From NCBI GenBank assembly GCA_037074705.1, contig CM073595.1:69736139-69800138 (forward strand): DNA of 64,000 nucleotides, in the 5' to 3' direction. Shown here in pieces: positions 12,901 to 26,789 of the stretch. Every line of letters begins with the position of its first letter. Position 1 is the stretch's first letter. This DNA comes from Zhengitettix transpicula (lineage: Eukaryota > Arthropoda > Insecta > Orthoptera > Tetrigidae). The notes beneath the pieces were generated by a model, which saw nothing but the letters and a program-made list of their open reading frames with translations, searched no databases and was not told the origin of the DNA. A program made the translations under genes and the position numbers.

Positions 12901-15220
12901 TGTGACAGTATGTTTAATTCAAAATATACATTCAGTCATTTGGGTTAACTGTTGTGTAATTTTCACTGTTGTTGACCTTGTTGGATCTATGTATTGGATG
13001 GGCTTGACAATAGAAATATCAACATCATTAATGATCTTATTATGTGCTGGGCTTGCTGTTGACTATGCAGCACACATAGGAAATGAATTTACAAGATTAT
13101 ATGGAACAAGGGATGGTAAGATTATTTATTTCTTTATATATGTCTCTCCATAATGGTATCACATATTTACATGCTTATTAACTACTTGATGTTTTCTATA
13201 CTTTTATCTTTTCAAGATAATTATAATTACAAAGTAATTTCATCTGATGTTAGAAATATGTTAACCTATATATATAGGTCTACAAAATAATGAGCTTTAT
13301 GGCCATATACTTTTATTATAATATACAAAGTTATAATCAAAATTGTGACTGCTTAATATAAACCTCCCTAGATTTTTAATTCAATCAAAATTATCTTGAA
13401 TGATTTAATTACAATTTTGCTGAGTCAATTGCTTGGTTGTAATACTGTGTAATATTTAATAACTGCCACTGTTATACATGAACTTTCTCAAGTCAATTTT
13501 ACAAGTTTCTTGCCAATAACATATGCCTAAAGGTTAGTTAACTAACTTTCATTAATGAAAACATTTCAATACAAGAATACAATTTTATTATTTAAAATAA
13601 CTTAGGTTCAATTAACTAAAGTATGCAATGTGCATTGTAGCTTAAAATATACTATATAAGCAGGTTCATTCACTATCTGACAGTGGATTGTTCATTCAAT
13701 AAAGGAACTTATGATTACATATAACTGTGGTATTAGCCAATCTTCATGATATAATTTATGACATATCTTGTATGGTCTGAAATATATTAACTTTACAGAA
13801 AGAGCAATTGCAGCCATTTCAAATATTGGACCTGCTGTCTTTAATGGGGGTAGCAGCACATTTCTTGCCTTTTCTCTCCTGGGTACCAGTGAATCTTATT
13901 TGTTCACTACATTTTTTAAGGTTTGCATTTTCATATTTGATTACTTATTATCAATTTTTTTATCAAATAAATATTTCATATCAATGAACATAACATAATT
14001 TCAATATATTCTTATAATACTATTATGAATATTTTAAAAGAATAATTAAATTTATTAGATTCATTCCAATAAAGGTTTTCTATTTATTTATTTTATAAAA
14101 CACAAAAAATATATTTATTGTCAGCTGTAGTTAAAAATGATTTACTTAAAGATTGCCTTATTGGAATAATTTTGCGTATATCTATTCTCACTACCAATTA
14201 AGCGTATGTTGTTACTATGATATATAATTTATTCTAGCTCTTCACTGGAGTAGTGGTTTTTGGTTTATTACATGGACTTATTTTTTTACCTGTGATATTG
14301 AGTCTTTTGGGTCCTAGTTCAAAACCTGTGAAAGGAAAGCCAGTAATTTGCAGTGTTCAAGTGAATGGACATCAATTGGTAATTAGTGATGGTGAGTCTG
14401 ACTAAATATAATTGTTTTGGATATGTTTATTTTTGTGTTCATATTTATTACAAATAATAAACAATTATAATTAATATATAATGTGTACTATCATTTTATT
14501 TTTATTTATCAAGAGTGTGAATGCTCCTCTTTTCAGATGTCGACTACATATTAACACTCCAAATTTGAATAAGAAATTCATGTGACATTTAAGTTCACAT
14601 TACACATGCTAACTACATAACATAAGTTTTATTTATATCAGCTATTGTTTCCAGAATCTTTTGATTATATTGTTATTCATTTCATATACATTCTCATAAA
14701 AGTATTCTGAGTCATACTAATAAATAAATATTCATTCCAGCTAAATATGATTTCATAGAATTATATTGTTAAAATACACTAAAAATTTTCTTTGGTCTTC
14801 TTCCATCTGATTGAATGATATTTTATTTCCATAGTTTAAATGACTATGTAATGTAAATAATAAAAGCTTGTAATTCATTTTATCAATTATTTTATAGTTT
14901 TCCGAATTCTAAAATGTATTTATTTCCATTATGCAATCAAATTGTTAATTTATAATGTTTCTTGATGTACTGAGAATTAATGGAAAATTTAATGAGACAC
15001 AAATAATTGAAAAAAATAGATATTAAAATATTTACCATTCAAGTTTATTATTAAATTAAAGCACTTTTGTAATGCTATAATTTCTCTTTCAGGTGTTAAC
15101 GAATCATATTTAATGCCTACACCAGTTTGTGCTGATGATTGCTGTGAAAATACTGAAGATACCTACGAACAAAATAACCATACAGTCAAAGAACAACATT
15201 CCATTCCTCATAAAATTTGA
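5832..15220 (+). CDS. Patched/NPC1-type sterol-sensing-domain membrane protein (PTCHD-like), 5' partial, 16 exons
   Basis: Exons, all with AG/GT borders and matching phase: 5832-5902, 6841-7041, 7701-7818, 8254-8360, 9113-9233, 9315-9473, 9672-9809, 10011-10253, 10532-10709, 10821-10958, 11644-11768, 11844-12005, 12845-13115, 13799-13920, 14238-14391, 15093-15220 (TGA at 15218). Together they give 811 residues. Residues 1-170 are an extracellular loop (PLISGVKW is typical). Five helices at about 180-340 form the sterol-sensing domain, with GIGVDN at 248-253 in its third helix. A second loop (about 406-587) follows, then a second helix bundle with GLAVDY at 656-661. The paired GxxxD sites are the proton-relay signature of RND-type pumps. 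The family (Patched-related, Dispatched, NPC1) moves sterols or lipidated ligands in the plasma membrane or endosomes. The cytosolic tail is about 50 residues. The first helix and start codon are missing and probably lie upstream. Patched-domain family certain; exact orthologue not. Confidence 0.92.
7501..7521. repeat. (TA)n microsatellite in intron
   Basis: About ten TA units in the intron between the second and third recognised exons of the Patched-type gene. Confidence 0.85.
9951..9979. repeat. (TA)n microsatellite in intron
   Basis: About fourteen TA units, 30 bp upstream of the exon that starts at 10011. Confidence 0.9.
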
Positions 15221-15384
15221 AGAGTGAAATATTATAGTTTGCACAAAAAGTTCCTATTAAAATTGTTGGAATGTATGACAAAGACATACATGAATGGAAA
15301 TTGAAGATATTTAGAATGATTTTCTTACAAAGTGCATTACAAAGTAAACCTGTTGTGAGTTTGAGAATTGTTTGAAATATAGAA

Positions 15385-15390
15385 AATAAA
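15385..15390 (+). terminator. candidate polyadenylation signal of the Patched-type gene
   Basis: First AATAAA after the stop codon, 165 bp downstream. Other AATAAA words follow further on, so a longer 3' UTR is possible. Confidence 0.45.
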
Positions 15391-15399
15391 CTTGTTAAA

Positions 15400-18300
15400 T
15401 GTGGTATGTTTTGTGAGCAAGCCAGTTTAGTTTACAGTGATAAATTCTGGTACTATTTTGAAATAATACCATATTAAGTGATTTTTGATCCAAATATAAG
15501 ATTTAGTGAAATGTTTATGGTTCGGTACAGAATCTCGTAAAATTTGAAATGCAGAGATTTTTCAGCTGGTATCAGCAAGTTTAGTATTTCAAATATTTGA
15601 ACCAATTATTGAAGTGGTTTATATGTTTCACAAAACTTTTGATTTCCAAAGTCATGTGATTCAAAAAATTATGATATATGCCTCTTATATTTAGATTTTA
15701 TAAGATCTCAGAAGAATTCAGAAGTAGAGTGATTAATATAACATGTCTAAATGATAAAGATTATTCACAGTTTTATTCTACTTCTGTCTAGTTGCAATCT
15801 TGAGACATTATATACATTGTATAATGCATTTAATGGTATTTTTCCATAGACAGTTGCATTGTTTACAATTGTTATTCTGAAATATTTTTCCGCATGGCAG
15901 TAGCGAGATGTTACAGTAATGTGTGTACGAGAAAGTAAGAGACTGTGTGGCTGCCAAGGTAGGAAATAATATAGATCATAATTCTTCACCAGTAAGTCCA
16001 CAATGTTTGATGACAGTAAATTGAACAGGTTAAGAGTCTAATAGAGTACTGTTCATTTCAGGTACTGCCAGACAATAGTCATTTTAAAGTTAGTACTTGC
16101 CGTTAAAACATAATACTGCATCACACAGCAACTCAATTTGTTTAATTCGTTAATACTTTGGAGTTTACTATACCAAGTGATAATAAATTTGGTTTCTTAC
16201 TCTTGAATTCCCAATCACACATTGCTGTTTTGTGGGTTGAATGAGCTCCAATCCAAATCTATCAATCGTGAAGAAGTTTTTCCTATATTCTTTTCTATCA
16301 CTTATCCTTGGCATCACTTATCTCCTGGAGGTTGACTCAATTCCATGAGAGCTTAAAGTGGGCTACAACATTATGACATTTCCAGAAATTACCAAGTGTT
16401 TCTTATAATACATTTCCTCGACACCTCACTGTCATTGTGAAGAGAAGTATAATGATTTCCTAAGTCTTCTCTTTGATCTTAATACTTCCATTCTATATTT
16501 CCAGAAGCTTTCAAAATCTATCCAGTATCATTTAAATGTTACTTATCTAAACCAATATAAAGTTTTGTTATTTTAATCTGATCATCAGAGCTATTTTCCA
16601 AGTACTTAATCCTATTTACAATCAGACTTCTTCTCTTCTATTTTTGAAATGTCTTGTACTGTGGTTGGAATGAACCAGTATTTGAATTTATGTGCTATTA
16701 TTGTTACTATATAAATATTTTATAACTTCTCCTTATGTATGTATCCAGATTTATGACAAATGTGTATTTTATGATATTTCAGAAAATGCATTGTTTATAT
16801 ATAATTTTTTTGCTATCCATCAGAGACGTTTATCACACTTCTTTGTGTATAGACTGCCATCATTTCTTTTATGATTAGATACATTTCTTCAAATTGTTCC
16901 TTACATTGTTTTGCTCCAGTATTTAACAAATTAAATTTTGTTTCACCATTTTTCCATATCATGTAACTAGTGACAAATATATAATATGAATATTGACAAA
17001 TGTTTTAAAATATATTTTTGATATTTGTTCGCTGCATTTGATGTAGAAATTTTTATGCCTTTCATTTCATTTTGTCATATTAGTCTATTTGTTACTTTTT
17101 CATAAATCACTTTTATATGGAGAAATAAACTACATTTATCAGTTTACATTTTATATATGATAGTATAATTTTCTTTGCTCAAGTTTAGTTTCTCCAACTC
17201 ACTTTTTATATTGTTCTATTTAATACTTTATGCTACTGTGTATACAGCATATACAGTCAACGAGTTAAACACCAAAGTTTTTTTTCTTTTACTTATAATA
17301 ATTCTATATGATCATTTTTGAATATTTGTGTAGCTTTTAATGACATATAGTATGTTCTATTCCAAAGTTAGTCAGTTTTCTTAAAGAACTTTTGACTTTA
17401 TTTTACCTGCATGAAGCCAAAGTTACTTTCATGTATTTTAAGTAGAATGCATAATATTGTGTAAAACAAATGTAGCAACAGTATTGTAGTCAGTAGATAA
17501 ATTTAATTTGGGTGCTATAAGGATATAGTTTTAAGTAACAGACTTTGGAGAATTTGAAACCCATTGAGATTATTTTTGTTATTTGAAAATAATTTACTCT
17601 TTCTGAGCCAAATATTATTCTTTTTGAATGTCAATGTTATATGAAAACTGAATATTTTATTAAATATTATAATAAATAAGGTTACATTTATAATTTTAAT
17701 AGATTTTGTTTGCTTTGATGTCTGTTTAAAAATTGAGATATGTATGTATTTCAGGAGCGATTCTATAATAAACATTTATATGTGTACATTAACCATAATA
17801 TGTGGCAGCAGAATGGTAAAAGACTCCATGATGATAACTTTACAATTATATTCAAAACTGCACATCACAAATAAGTTATTCATAGAACATTCTTGTTCTT
17901 TGTAATCCTTATTGAAACCAAATATTTTGTTTATTGATAAAGATGATATCATTTTGTAAAATATACATTTAATAAAAGTCATTTTATTGTTTATAATAAT
18001 GTGTTTTTATACTTAATTTCCTTTGAATAGCATCCATAGTATATACTTGCAATATATTTGTTCTTATTTTTAACATATGTAATTATTTAGAAAGAATGTA
18101 AAGAAAAAACTGTGTGGTAGTAGTAAATAAGGAAAATATTTAGTCTTTCAGACTGTAGAATTAGAACTAAAAGTTGATACTAAACTTTCAAGTCTTGTCT
18201 TTTTATATATAGGCTACACTATTCTAAAATTCATATTTCACAACTGTTACACTTGTTGCTTGGCAAATGTTCTCTTGTGCTATGCACAAGTCTCATGAAG

Positions 18301-19070
18301 CAGATATTAAATGGCCATGCACACATATTTTGTTAAAGGTCAATAATTTATACCTGTTTTACATGTTGATGTGCTACTATTTTTCGTAACCAAAGTAACA
18401 CACTAGACATGAAAACCAAGAGATTACAAGACATTGGTGTCATGATCTAAGTTTCCTGTAAGTTTCTTAATTTATCTAATTGATCAGGAAGAAATAATTG
18501 GAAAATATTTCAGTGGGAGTTTTATTCCTAATTAGATGTATAATGTTTGATTGGTCCCAGACATTTTTTAAATGTAGAACATTATTTTTTGCTTTAAACA
18601 CTCAGCGTTTTTATCTAACAATGTTAATGAGAATTATATATTCATTTCAATAATATATTGATATTGCACACATTAATACAATTAGCCTGTTTATTTAATA
18701 CATAAATTTGTAAATTCGTAGTAATTGTACAAGGGAAAACATGATGGTATTAATATACTTAATACGCATATAATTAAAAATTCTTAATAATTGAATCAAG
18801 TAAGAAACAAAATTTTAAGTAAAGCTTGTCTAATTATTCAACTGGAAGAAATATAATGGCATTCAAATCAAACACGCCTTTCAAACTAAGTATTTACCAG
18901 CGTGTAGGCTTACTCCAAGTAATCCCAAGTATCGACATACAGATGAGAAACTGAGCAAAATCAAAATTTTACTGTGAAGTTTGAAACGGATTACAGCGAA
19001 AAATATGATTAGAAATTGATTGAGGTATGTTTTCACGAGAAGTATGAAGAGATTTACAAACGACGTGATA
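15400..19070. other. intergenic or extended 3' UTR, no gene seen
   Basis: Uniformly AT-rich and free of recognisable repeats, resembling the introns of the gene upstream. The open frames (for example 17515-17775 and 17776-17982, minus) are low-complexity and lack homology signals. The first part may be alternative 3' UTR. Confidence 0.5.
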
Positions 19071-19082
19071 AGAAATCAGAAA

Positions 19083-19169
19083 TGGCAGGCGCCGTAAACA
19101 GTGCGAGAGGAGAAGATGGCGGCGGATGCACGTGTCTCCTAAACGTGAACCCACAGGATCATAAATGAC
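19083..19169 (+). promoter_or_regulatory. small CpG-rich patch with YY1/Pho-type site
   Basis: A GC-rich patch in AT-rich DNA with AAGATGGCGGC at 19113-19123, the consensus of YY1 and its insect homologue Pho, which often sits at or just after transcription starts. An ATG at 19083 opens a 28-codon frame ending at 19169, and the minus strand is also open for 61 codons. I cannot say whether a gene starts here; no following exon was recognised. Confidence 0.25.
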
Positions 19170-22100
19170 TATGAGATCCCCTATTTAAAAGGTGGGTCTA
19201 TGTGAATAAAAGTAGTCAAATCTAGAGAATATTAAATGCTTGTAAGGTAAACGTGTAAAAATTACCACAGTGTTGATGGAGGTGGAAACACCAGATAGCA
19301 AAATTTATTTATTGGTAATGCAGAGCCAAGCTTCTCAGGTAAACACTCCATTGTTATAGAAAGTTTCTGACCAATTAACTCCTTTCGCCTAATGAATATT
19401 TTCGAACTTTGGACTACACTGCTGCAAATTATATAAAGTTTCAGACTTTTCATTTCTCTGGGAAGTTGTATTAATCACACGTCAAGTATATTCATGGTGA
19501 AAAAGGACTATCTCACCTTCATTCGCGATTAAATTTTCTTATGTATCTTTCCGTTTGAGCTCTAAGATTCGTCAATTTTACAGTGGAAGCCTTTTCTATT
19601 CTGTTTGACTAACCATTAAGTTAAACATATTAATAACTATAGAATTACGTTGTTTCAATTGTCCTAATAGATGCAGTAAATTAATTTTTCTGAGATGACG
19701 TATATTTATTTGGTTGCAATAATCATTCCATTTACTTGTCTCAACTAACAACATTGGTAAGAAAAATAACATTTACGTATAAATGCGATGTTTAATTTTT
19801 AAATCGAATGGTACCTAAGAAGATACGAGATTGATTTCTATCTTGCTTAAAACTGCAACCGACAGTATTGTTCTGAACTCGCTTTTCCTCCAAGAAAATC
19901 GCTACACGATCTGTCATGACATTTAATTTTAAATTCTTTAAAATAATTTATTTGGAAATTATACTGACATTTCACCTCTCAAAATTAAGCATGTCTACAA
20001 ATAATATAATAATTTAACTAAAGTCAAGCTAAAGTAATGCCATGTTGTATTTAATGGAAATGAACAAATTAATCCATATTACTATAGTGTGCGAAACGTG
20101 ACTTGAATTAAATTCGAACGCATCAGGAAAAAAGGTGACATCATACAACGTTGATAAAATACTACTTCCCAACTGCGTAACCGAGGAAACTTGTCATAAC
20201 CCAGCTGATTGTGCTTTTGACTGATCGAACGGTGCAGTAGGTGTTCGTTAGTAACAAATTATGGGATCAGACTCATTAGGCGAGGGTCGACAGCCTTGGG
20301 GTTTCCCCTAAAAGCAATCCATTATTCGTAACTTATGTCGAAATACTTTGCGGACACATTTACACAAAATAGTTGTCGTCACCGCAAGGAAACTCGCTAC
20401 ATCCAAGTGCATAATAAAATTCAGATAATAAAATAAAAGACACGTGGAATGTAATTAATTCTGCTTCTGGTTGCAAAGAACGTTATGCAAATATTGTACA
20501 TTAACCAAATAATGGTTAAATGCAGAGGCCGGTGATTTTACCATCTTGGAGAATACAGACAATACGACACTTGAATACAATTACGAATACGATTTCCTAC
20601 ACAACGCAATCAATAATATCACTCAGGCTTTTTATTCTGTTAACTAGTGGTGACGTTAAAATGTTCTAACTCGTATGATATATGCGGAATATACAGAAAA
20701 ATTGTTAAGAAATGGGCAGAAGCAATATCAGAACCATTTCAATACATAACTATTCTCTTACATAACTAATTGTTCTTAACAGGGAAATTTCCGGATTCTT
20801 TAGAAGTAAATAAAGGAATTCCGCCATTTAAAAAGGGCACGCGTATGATATTTCGAAATTTCGAGATATTTCAAAACATAGATTTTGGAAACTCTAAAAT
20901 TCGTAAAACATAATGTGTCTTTGTTACCAACGGGGAATTCCACGAATACAGTACCTAAATATTTATTGTCTTTATGTTATTCTATTCATTATTTAAATTA
21001 ATATCAATTTGACTTGTCCTACTTCCTCACCAGAGGACTAATGAAACTAATAAATCTAATCTAATCTAAATCACGTGGCCAACCTTAATAAAGTAAAACG
21101 TACTTTTTTATTTCCTATCTCAAGATTAGTTTACGCTAGGTATTACTCTCAAATAGATTCAAGTCAGACGATTGAAATACGGATTGTCATTCAAATTATT
21201 GTAACAAAAATCTGAGTTTCTGGATAGAGAAAATTATTTGAGATAGTAGAGCAAAACTAATGGTAGATCTATCAAAGAAAACATCAGTGAGTAAAATTTC
21301 TAATAATTTATTAGATTTATGTCCAAGTGTAGTATGATACAGTGAACGAAATGATTCCGACCTGCACGAAGTAGGCATAAAAGAATGTAAATCTCATTCG
21401 AAAATAATGTAGAAGAGTCATGTGTGTTGTAACAACAAACATTTCGGAACTATACAAGAAAGTCTCAAGCACACATTCTTCGTCAGAAAATTGAGCGCCA
21501 TTTTTGGAATACAGCAATACAGAGGGAAAATTCAAATCTCATTGCCCACGAAATAAAATAGCTCCTCCACTTTCCTCACAGTTCTTTAATTCGAACATTC
21601 ACTTGCCCTTGTCGTAACATAAGTGTTACTACAGCTGCGTGGTGTACGGCAACTCAAAGGCAGCCCACAATTTCACAGTTTCATTTCTGCCCGCGGAAAT
21701 ATAAATATTTTTCTCTTCCAAGTGAAATATATTGAAACAAATTAATTGTGGTTTTAAAACGCTAGTGTTTTGCAACAGTAACAGAAAAGCCAATATTTTG
21801 TATACTGTTAATGTTAATAGAAATCCTTCTATTGCAACTTAAATGATTTATTGATCATTTGTAAGAAAATGAAAACACTATTTATTATCGTCAAACGATC
21901 GTGATATATGCCAATATTTAAATTTTTTACTTGTTAATTTTATTTGAAAGTAAGTAATAGTGTTCCGGTAAGGAGTATTTGATTATAAATCAGAAGAAAG
22001 TTACTCGACAAATGTTACTTTTTTCCTCCTTTTTCGTGTTTTCATGGTTAAGAATGTTAGGTTTTAGTTGTATCGAGTCGAACATGAAATTCAGTTTCAA

Positions 22101-22430
22101 TTCCATCACATAATTTTTTATTATTCCTGATAATAACGGATTTGATTTACAACAATCTCACATATTTCTGCAAGTAGCCCCTGATCGACAGAATCTCCTT
22201 TACACCTTAAAAATGATACTGCAGACTGGGAGAACATTTGACACAAAAATTATAATTTTTATAGCTTTTTTATAAATGTTTACAGTTTTTGTAGTTATTA
22301 CTATCCGGGATACAAACATAGAATTATTTTGAAATTAATAAATGCGAACAAAAATAAGTTTGTAAGGAATATTACAGGATTCCGTAAGTGTCACTGAAGT
22401 CGGATATTACATGTATGCTGAATTTTTATT
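19170..22430. other. intergenic, no gene seen
   Basis: Ordinary AT-rich sequence. The short open frames lack domains and splice support. Confidence 0.45.
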
Positions 22431-22463
22431 AAACACACACACACAAATGTGGAGTGTGTGTGT
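22431..22463. repeat. (AC)n / (GT)n hairpin
   Basis: An AC run is followed, after AAATGTGGA, by a GT run, so the two can pair as a short hairpin. Confidence 0.8.
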
Positions 22464-24539
22464 ATTAATTGCAAGTACCTATAACTGTTTTGAGACCCCG
22501 ATAACGTAGAGATATTAAGAATCTCATAAATAAGCCGTGGCATAAATGTATGAAAATTATATAAAAATTGTGTATAAAAAATTTAAAATTATTTTGTAAA
22601 TATCATAATTTCAAATTGATACATTTGTGAATAAGTGAATAATCATTTACTTTACCTAAACTAACCATAGATTACAGTTTCCTTTTAAGGAGTTGTTAAA
22701 ATCAAATTTGATAAATTAAAATGAATGTAGGTTATATATATAAGTAAGCTACACCACGAAATGCAAGTTGAAACAGCTGAAAATCATATTATGAATTATA
22801 TTAAATTTCTTAGAGAAAATGTAATTTTTTAAACTGTAAATAATGATAATAGACTATTAGGGAATTAAATTACAAATTAATTGTATATGTGATTATTGTT
22901 AATTATTCCTCTCTGCACCCGTAAGAAATTAACTCGACAATTATTGGTAAAATATTATTCAGAGGGCGTGTTGTGTATTTAAAGTTATATATTGATACTA
23001 GATTAACACACAATCGAAATTATCTTCAAAGAAATTGTAACATCATTAATAAATGCGTACTATGTTTCTTGTACTTTACTTCAATATCTGTGGAAAACAC
23101 ATGTTTAATTATAAATTATGTACGTCAGTGGAACACTTTCCGGCTCATGAGTTTTTCCAAGAAACATTTAAGTTATGTCGTTGTTATGAAGTTTAATATC
23201 TGCCTGTACTTTCCGTAGTGGTTAAGACGACATAAAGAATGCGATGTCACTTTCAAAAATGATAAGGGGAGGGAATGGGAGAAGGAGAAGGCGCGATACG
23301 CAGAGAGAGGAAGAAAGAAATGGAAACTTAATGCATAAACTAATATAGAATCATAAACAAACGACATAACTAATGAAAATTATCGTAAGGGAAACACAAT
23401 TAAGAACTGTCTATGCCTACATTTAGTCAACAGATAACGTTTAGTTTTCATGTTAATGTGGGGGGGTTTTTTTACTTCTTAAAGCAGACGTCATTAAAAC
23501 ATCACACTTTTGTAAAAAGTCGTTAGTCTTTTTCGGCAAGTGATAATTCTTTTAAAAATGCTACAAAGTACTTCAAACCATAAGAAACAAAGGTAATAAA
23601 TTAAAAGGCTACGTTTTTTAACTGTTCTGTCAGTAATTCAGATGTGTTTTCAAGAGATTAGAGATTATGCAATAAAAACGTGTTTTTCAAAGAACGGAAC
23701 ATGATTTTCATTTGTAAATTAAATTTGAAATACTATGCAATCAGAACTTTATTTACAACGCAACTAAAAACAAACCACATTATGCGAAAAATACGAACAA
23801 CAGAGAAAACGTGTCCTGGGTTGAAGAGAACTCAACGAAATCATAGAATCAAAGCAGCAAACGAACATTACAAAAATCATTTAAGTTATAAATTATTACA
23901 AGAACATTTAAAAATAAATTGATAAATCATAGATACACAAATAAAAAGAAATAATTTAACCTAAAAAATATATATGTAACATAAATGTTAAGTATAAGCA
24001 TTTAAAATTTATGTAAACGTATAGCATGTAAATAATCTATAATTTATGTAATTTTATAAAAGTATGTAAGTCAAATGTAATGTAAATACATAGTCGCTAT
24101 AGGTCTAGACGTTAATGCAACTCAAAGTAAAATTTAAATACTAATAATAATAATAATTATCTTCATTTACTGATTTGGACAAAAGTCCAATTTTAGCTAA
24201 TGGAAATAACTATTATTATTCCACGCGATAAATTATCACGTGTATGTATTAGAAAACAGGAGTTCATAGAAATTAATTCTGCTGCAATATAGTGACAATC
24301 CTGACTTAATTTCAGGAGAGAAAGAAAAACCAAAATAAGATTTTATTTGTTATAAAGAGCCAAAATCTTGCAGTATGCTTATAAATTTCTTACTCATTAA
24401 TACGAATGGAAATTATTTTTCCCAGATTAGACGTGCATTTAAGAATTATAATAATATTAAGTATGCAATATTATTTGGATAGGTAAGTGGACAGAGAGCA
24501 AATGATGTACCATATAATATATAATAATTTAAGGTCAAA
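22464..24539. other. intergenic, no gene seen
   Basis: AT-rich sequence. The 80-codon frame at 23680-23922 is rich in K, N and T and has no recognisable motif. Confidence 0.45.
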
Positions 24540-24990
24540 CCCGTAGATATTTGCGTCGAATAAATATTTTTTGGGGTCAATGAGATTCATAATATTTCTC
24601 TACATGTTCTCTCTAAATAATTTCAACCCCTTACGGACTTGAGAGGGAAACACCCTTAAGGTTGGGGGTGGAGTGGCATTACATAAAAGTAACGGAAAAA
24701 CAATCTAGATTGGAGTAAAATCTGGGGTTACATGTCACTGAGTTTAATTATGACATTAAACTTTTTGTTTAAACCACAGTAGCGAGGGGTGGAAATTTTC
24801 AAACAGGTTAAAACGGCCGATATATTCGTCTAAAGAAACTTTTTCGGTGTCAATGAGTTTAATAACTTTCGGCATGGGAGGTAACCACATTTAGGGATAG
24901 GGGTCGAGGTGAGATTGATAGTGTTTGTATTGGTGTTATGGGTGCATAATTTCAACCCCTTATGGCATGGGAGCACGACGTGAAACATAT
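24540..24990 (-). repeat. dispersed repeat family A, copy 3 (two segments)
   Basis: Reverse-complement match to the family in two adjacent segments. The first carries the complement of the block around CCAATCTNGGTT. The second begins at about 24780 (GGGGTGGAAATTTTCAAACAGG) and repeats the GTCAATGAG and TTCAACCCCTTA words. This is either one rearranged copy or two tandem partial copies. It ends beside a short TA run at 24988-25004. Confidence 0.65.
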
Positions 24991-25009
24991 ATATATATAT
25001 ATTTTTAAA

Positions 25010-25580
25010 ATATTTATATTCTAACAACCAGGAAACTCGTTCACTTGATCTTTCATGGCAGTGGAACTGGAGCATTCGAAAATAATTTGTTGGTCATAAT
25101 GGCGGGAATAGGAGAAAAGTTTGTCCTACATTAACACACAAAAGATGGCGCTCAGCATTGTGAATTTAATTTCTCATCATCTTCAGAAATGTATTTTTTA
25201 TACAAGTAATTCTTGCGCACGAGAGCGCTCAGATAAATAAAAACTGTTTGGTATCAATTACGAGTTATCTATTTCAGTGACAGCCTGTCAACAACTATGA
25301 AATATGATGTACATATCACACACGTGGCACTTGGACAATGCATATTTCACGCTGATATACTAACTTCACTTTGAGATGCATTCGAAAATTTCTCAACTTC
25401 TAAGTAAATATAAGGAGTAATCTGTTTAATCTGACTTCAGAAAAACACCACAGACGCGATGTTACACAACTTGATTAGCGATGATCTATACGCATCCAAA
25501 TATTACAATTTTTAGCTTCTAAATAATTCTCCTTTTCCGGTCAGTACGGAGTTCTCTAGAATAAACTGATTTTAAAGTAT
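25010..25580. other. intergenic, no gene seen
   Basis: No recognisable gene or repeat. Confidence 0.4.
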
Positions 25581-25588
25581 AAAATAAT

Positions 25589-26032
25589 GTGTGGAAAGGT
25601 GGGCCAGGAAGGAAGGTTCAAATTAATTTTTTAAAAGTTAAAATTAGTTTTAAAAAGGTATTACTAGCAGAAAGGGAAACTGGCCGGATTTCGGAGACAA
25701 AACGCCAGCGGTTGCGAAAAGATGCTTTTCTCCAACTCGGAAACACCCTTTACGTCAACAGAATGTCCGAAACGAGTATTTATACCCTTGAGAGGAGAAA
25801 CAGGGAAAGAGGAGTGCCCCTGAAAGGCTGTCTTCGAAATATTTCTATTGGTCCAGAGGAAGATGATGGGAGCTGGGTACAATGGAACCTGATGCTGAAC
25901 CACGAATCGGGGAGACGAATCAGTTTGCGATGTAAACAAAAGCAATACAGAGCGGCTTCATTGAGCGAGGAATGTTTTATCATCCATCATAAATCTGCTG
26001 ACAAGAGTCAACTGGCAACTCCGCCCGAGTGA
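25589..26032 (+). other. 147-codon open frame of unknown status
   Basis: A long open frame in a GC-richer patch; the minus strand is open over much of the same stretch (93 and 67 codons). The predicted product is rich in R, K and E, with no domain, signal peptide or membrane helix that I recognise. Overlapping openness on both strands suggests composition or a repeat rather than a conserved protein. It could also be a first exon or promoter region of an unrecognised gene. Confidence 0.15.
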
Positions 26033-26470
26033 ACCAAGACAGGAGGAAATCGTCCACTTCCAGTCAGCAACCAAAACGATGACGGAAGCTGGTGACAAAA
26101 TTTAATTGAGGGCCTCTGAAATATGAACCCCAAAACAAATAAATTTTACACAGATGACTAACGTAATATTCTTGTCACGGAACGCCATATCTTCCGAAGA
26201 GATGACAATATAATATTAAATATGCAACTTCCATGCATATGAATCATTACAGTATTAGGATGATCTCGAATCAATTGTCACCAAAATTTGGAGTAATTAA
26301 TATCTTACTTTCCTATCAGTATGGTATGCATGTTACAGTTGACACTCCAAAGTCAGACGTTATAAATGTTAAACTCCAGTAAAAGTGTGTTCGTTAAAGG
26401 TGTGAATTAATGAACGAATGATGTAAAACTGAAATTTTTCCTTTTTAAAAGTTAATTCGTGTAAATACAT

Positions 26471-26782
26471 TTGACTTCATGTCAGAAAAGATATTCCTAT
26501 CAAGTAGGTAATGAACGTCAACATTCAGTCACGATGAAGTCCGTTTTGCAAATTGTTTCCCGGTCATTTATTATATGGGACAGTTTTGGTTGCTTCGTTG
26601 ATTATAACGACACCTGTTATCGTTTCTTTGTAGTTTGTGTATTCCTACTGTCCGTCCAGTCCGCGTTGCTCAAATATGATATAAAGAACTATAGTCCGGA
26701 TGAATATGCGTTGACCGTGGGTTTGGCACTGTCGGAGACTTCTCATGGAGTAATTGAGGAGTGGGTAGTTGGCTTCTGTTGA
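26471..26782 (+). other. 103-codon open frame with one hydrophobic stretch
   Basis: The frame holds a hydrophobic segment (FFVVCVFLLSV, about residues 51-61). An acceptor-like TTTCTTTGTAG and a donor-like TGG|GTAGTT bracket roughly its last third. I do not recognise the protein. It could be a small exon or chance. Confidence 0.12.
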
Positions 26783-26789
26783 GTGGTCA

